Below, one piece after another: positions 5,696-7,759 of a stretch of 7,759 nucleotides of DNA (its first letter is position 1; each line of letters opens with the position of its first letter). A program made the translations under genes and the position numbers. This stretch comes from Pseudomonadota bacterium. Its GTDB lineage: Bacteria; Pseudomonadota; Gammaproteobacteria; Acidiferrobacterales; Acidiferrobacteraceae. The stretch lies in the NCBI GenBank assembly GCA_021795255.1, contig JAJYPQ010000170.1, positions 1 through 7,759 on the forward strand, in the 5' to 3' direction. The notes beneath the pieces are model-generated. The model saw only the letters and a list, made by a program, of their open reading frames with translations, searched no databases and was not told the DNA's origin.

Positions 5696-5700
5696 GGAAG
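5694..5700 (+). promoter_or_regulatory. Ribosome-binding site of the DUF2249-hemerythrin gene
   Basis: GAGGAAG overlaps the TGA stop (5693-5695) of the flavoprotein gene and sits four bases before the ATG at 5705. This fixes the start and indicates translational coupling of the two genes. Confidence 0.75.
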
Positions 5701-5704
5701 TGCT

Positions 5705-6427
5705 ATGCCGTGTTGTTATGTCCTGGATTTGCGCCTCGTACCAGCCCACGTTTCTCCCCATAGCTACGTCTACTCTCTCCTTCGTGAATTGGGCCCAGAC
5801 GAAAGTTTGCGCGCGTGGACTCCGGATGATCCAACGCTTCTGATGGCCCAAATTCAACACCAGATGCGTCACAAGCTCGTCTGGTCCAGCGTCTTCGATC
5901 AGACCGGGTGGTTGATTACCATGCGTATTCGCAACGCAGATGAACCTCTCCCGCTCGCCGACACTTTGCGCCGAAACCACGAACAGATGGATGGCCGCCT
6001 TGTTCAGGCCTTTACCTATTTGGGTTGCCGCGATTGGCGAGCGGCTGTAGGCGAGGTGGCGAGCCTGGATGTGGCCCTGCGTACCCATATCGTGACTGAA
6101 AATGAACTGCTAGCGCCTCTCGGTGGTGCTTCCGTAGCTGAGGCCACGGCCATCATGCGTCGGGAGCACGATGACGTTTTGGTGCAGCTTGAGATGATAG
6201 CGGAGGTCTGTGCTTCATCCGTTGAAAATTGCCAGGAGCTTGAAACTTGGCTTGGTCTTCTTGCCGCAAGCCTCAATAAGCACGAACATCGCGAGGAGTC
6301 GCTGTTGTTTCCTCGCTGGATGCGGGTCCTCATGCAGCTCCCCTCTCGCAATGAACTCTTGACGGAGGTGCGATCGCGTCTTGATGAAGGCATGCTCCGG
6401 TCGCTGCCGGTGCCCCAAATCCACTAA
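5705..6427 (+). CDS. DUF2249 - hemerythrin (HHE) fusion protein
   Basis: Two-domain cytoplasmic protein of 240 residues with no signal peptide or membrane segment. Residues about 6-76 form a DUF2249 (TusA/SirA-like) domain, from LDLRLVPAHVSPH to GWLITMRIR, without the catalytic CPxP cysteine of TusA. Residues about 85-210 form a four-helix hemerythrin-like HHE domain. The expected di-iron ligands are all present: H92, H128-x3-E132, H155, H193-x3-E197, with the typical LLFP after the last pair. HHE proteins bind O2, NO or iron, or repair Fe-S centres (YtfE/RIC), and DUF2249-HHE combinations occur near denitrification genes. The exact function here is unknown. It is the second gene of an operon with the nitronate-monooxygenase-like gene (9-nt gap), under the FNR-type operator at 4466, which suits a sensor or scavenger for O2/NO at the oxic-anoxic switch. 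The N-terminal MPCC carries two adjacent cysteines that might also bind metal. Confidence 0.82.
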   Translation: MPCCYVLDLRLVPAHVSPHSYVYSLLRELGPDESLRAWTPDDPTLLMAQIQHQMRHKLVWSSVFDQTGWLITMRIRNADEPLPLADTLRRNHEQMDGRLVQAFTYLGCRDWRAAVGEVASLDVALRTHIVTENELLAPLGGASVAEATAIMRREHDDVLVQLEMIAEVCASSVENCQELETWLGLLAASLNKHEHREESLLFPRWMRVLMQLPSRNELLTEVRSRLDEGMLRSLPVPQIH

Positions 6428-6497
6428 ACCGCCAAAAGGGCTTTCCCCGACCGGCAGAAGTCGCAGGCCGGGTTTGGTCTTGCGCTTTCATCGACCC

Positions 6498-7133
6498 TCA
6501 GGGCAGACGAACTGGCGGTAGGGCTATATAGAGGAAGATGGCCCCGTACTGAGCGATGCTGCCAGCGAGCACAAAAAGATGCCACACCTCATGCCCAAAG
6601 CGCCACTTCTCATCGAACACGAAAGATATCACGCCGATGCTATAGAAAAGCCCGCCGATCGTGAGCCATACAAGCCCTCCTGGCGCCAAGTTTTTCATAA
6701 GTGGGTTGATGGCTATGATGATGAGCCACCCCATCAAAATGTAAAAGATCATCGACATCCGGCGCGTGCGTTGGGGGATAAACTCTTGCACGATGCCAAG
6801 CACGGCCAGGCCCCACAGCACACCAAATAGCGACCAGCCCCACGGCCCGCGCAAAGGCCCAAGCGCAAACGGGGTATATGTCCCGGCGATCAAAAGATAG
6901 ATCGCCGCGTGGTCGAGTCGTCGAAAGACCCGCCGCGATCGTCCGCTGAGCGCGTGGTAGAGGCCGGAAGAGGTATAGAGAAAGATCAGCGTGAGCCCGT
7001 AGACGCTAAAGCTCACGATCCGCCACGGATCGCCACGCTTGGCGGCGATCACAATCAGGACTATCGTTCCCACTGTCGCCAAAATGCCGCCTACGGCATG
7101 GCTTAGACTATTAAACCTCTCGTTTCTTTCCAT
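6498..7133 (-). CDS. trhA: Hemolysin III / TrhA family membrane protein (PAQR-like)
   Basis: Integral inner-membrane protein of 211 residues with about seven hydrophobic helices (from about 14-30, 39-55, 75-92, 98-117, 128-143, 153-173, 185-205). It begins with the family motif ERFNSLSH (5-12). The PAQR metal-site residues are present: S56-x3-H60 in SSGLYH, D74-H75 in LDHAAIYLLIAGTYTP, and H181-x3-H185 in HEVWHLFVLAGS. These form a buried zinc site in eukaryotic relatives. Bacterial members, named hemolysin III after a Bacillus protein, include E. coli YqfA/TrhA, linked to membrane-energy or lipid homeostasis; haemolysis itself is doubtful. The ATG at 7133 has GGGGT four bases upstream. The gene converges with the hemerythrin gene across a 70-bp gap, in which a weak CCGGC/GCCGG hairpin (6451-6471) lacks a T tract. 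Confidence 0.93.
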   Translation of the reverse strand: MERNERFNSLSHAVGGILATVGTIVLIVIAAKRGDPWRIVSFSVYGLTLIFLYTSSGLYHALSGRSRRVFRRLDHAAIYLLIAGTYTPFALGPLRGPWGWSLFGVLWGLAVLGIVQEFIPQRTRRMSMIFYILMGWLIIIAINPLMKNLAPGGLVWLTIGGLFYSIGVISFVFDEKWRFGHEVWHLFVLAGSIAQYGAIFLYIALPPVRLP

Positions 7134-7226
7134 CGGACCCCAAGCGTCGCGTCACCCGCTGTGTTTAGCGTACTGTACCGCGTCAGGGCGCAGAGTTCAC
7201 GCCTTAGGGCCTTGGAATAATGTTAA

Positions 7227-7273
7227 CGTAGACCACAACAAAGCCGTTTCCGATCTGGTCTACGCAAACGGCT
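7227..7273. repeat. Two interleaved perfect inverted repeats (A-B-A'-B')
   Basis: CGTAGACCA (7227-7235) is complementary to TGGTCTACG (7256-7264), 9 bp. AGCCGTTT (7242-7249) is complementary to AAACGGCT (7266-7273), 8 bp. The arms alternate with spacers of 6, 6 and 1 nt. The element lies in the 172-bp space between trhA and the DUF3618-like gene, so an RNA from the minus strand could contain it as 3' tail of one gene or leader of the other. As RNA, the two hairpins cannot both form completely; as DNA, it could be a compound operator or a recombination site. Confidence 0.55.
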
Positions 7274-7305
7274 GTGCAGAGGGACGGTAGCGGCCGAGGT
7301 TTGGC

Positions 7306-7759
7306 TCAGCTGCGCCCGGTATTTTGGAAGCTGTCGATCAAAACACTCGTAAGACGGGCGAGAAGCGGTTTTGCGGCCTCAAGAATGAGGGCCCCCATGT
7401 GTGGGTCCGTCGGCGCCCATTTGATGCCCGCCCAATAGTCCGGCTCCCGCGGTGGCCGTTGCTCGGCCTCATCCCGCCGACCCTGGAGGTAGGCCCCTTC
7501 AAGTTCGCGCGCCAAGGCGCTTGAGCGCTGTGCTTGAGACTGTCCCAAGCGCGCGCCGAACAGAATCCCCGCCGCCAGGCTCAAACCGAGCGTTGGCAGT
7601 GGGTGTTCGGCCGCCCAGCGCACCGGGAACGTCACCTGCCGCTCCAGGCTCTCCACCGCACCCGCTACCCGTTCACTGAGCGCGTCCAAGGTGTCGGCTA
7701 GGTCGCGGCGATGACGTTCCGCCTCTTCACGGGCATCCTCTGACGAAACGACTTCGACA
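7306..7759 (-). CDS. DUF3618-type membrane-anchored protein (5' end outside window)
   Basis: The minus-strand frame is open from the right edge to a TGA at 7306-7308, about 151 codons in the window. The apparent TTG start at 7689 is only internal: another 23 sense codons continue to the edge. The visible N-terminal part is a charged helix (SSEDAREEAERHRRDLADTL and DALSERVAGAVESLE) of the DUF3618 type. A single hydrophobic, glycine-rich segment follows (about LGLSLAAGILFGARLG), then a charged, partly disordered tail and a C-terminal amphipathic helix (ALILEAAKPLLARLTSVLIDSF). Such proteins usually sit downstream of YqjD/DUF883 and phage-holin-like YqjE genes in stress-induced operons and associate with the inner membrane. 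Those neighbours would be beyond the edge. The family assignment is moderate, since the match is a short helical pattern. Confidence 0.7.
   Translation of the reverse strand, partial: VEVVSSEDAREEAERHRRDLADTLDALSERVAGAVESLERQVTFPVRWAAEHPLPTLGLSLAAGILFGARLGQSQAQRSSALARELEGAYLQGRRDEAEQRPPREPDYWAGIKWAPTDPHMGALILEAAKPLLARLTSVLIDSFQNTGRS

Noticed and set aside
5914..5927. TTGAT-N4-ATGCG as another FNR-like site
   Set aside because: Only 3/5 of the second half-site matches, and it lies inside the hemerythrin coding region with no promoter nearby.
7227..7273. H-type pseudoknot as a firm call
   Set aside because: The 1-nt connector between A' and B' cannot span a 9-bp stem, so a full pseudoknot is sterically unlikely. 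It was kept only as interleaved repeats.
1..7759. CRISPR array, tRNA/rRNA gene, transposase or insertion-sequence ends
   Set aside because: No regularly spaced direct repeats, no tRNA cloverleaf and no transposase-like protein were seen in any frame; the genes are of ordinary chromosomal type.

Overview
The window looks like chromosomal DNA of a proteobacterium, most likely a gammaproteobacterium that can respire without oxygen. UbiD, UbiT and HemN all resemble their E. coli counterparts closely. GC content is moderately high, and the intergenic regions carry FNR/ANR-type operators. I see no tRNA, rRNA, CRISPR array or insertion sequence. An acidophilic or sulfur-oxidising host is possible, but nothing in the sequence proves it.

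Left part (1-1331). The last 38 codons of an unidentified plus-strand gene converge on a minus-strand pair: ubiT (SCP2-domain accessory factor of O2-independent ubiquinone synthesis) and, downstream of it, a PmtA-like S-adenosylmethionine methyltransferase probably acting on phospholipid. Divergent from ubiT is ubiD, the prenylated-FMN decarboxylase of ubiquinone synthesis. Plus-strand hemN (oxygen-independent coproporphyrinogen III dehydrogenase) follows. Next comes a two-gene operon: a nitronate-monooxygenase/FabK-like flavoprotein with a cysteine-rich C-terminal extension, and a DUF2249-hemerythrin (HHE) fusion protein.

The main finding is regulatory. Every promoter region between 1332 and 4507 contains an FNR-type box (TTGAT-N4-ATCAA): a perfect and a partial box between ubiT and ubiD, a perfect box before hemN, and a 9/10 box before the flavoprotein gene. 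Most sit about 41 bp upstream of a plausible transcription start, the class II activator position. The block 849-6427 therefore reads as a local anaerobic regulon: a quinone (UbiT, UbiD) and haem (HemN) made without O2, plus a flavin/di-iron pair of unknown role switched on under the same condition. The puzzle is a 'monooxygenase-like' gene under an operator that is active when O2 is absent.

Right part (6498-7759). A minus-strand hemolysin III/TrhA (PAQR-like) seven-helix membrane protein and a minus-strand DUF3618-type membrane-anchored protein, cut by the window edge, appear unrelated to the anaerobic block. Between them lies a 47-bp element of two interleaved perfect inverted repeats (9 bp and 8 bp) that no gene explains. 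The only long non-coding stretches are 1332-1433, 4333-4507 and 7134-7305. All are under 300 bases and are described below.
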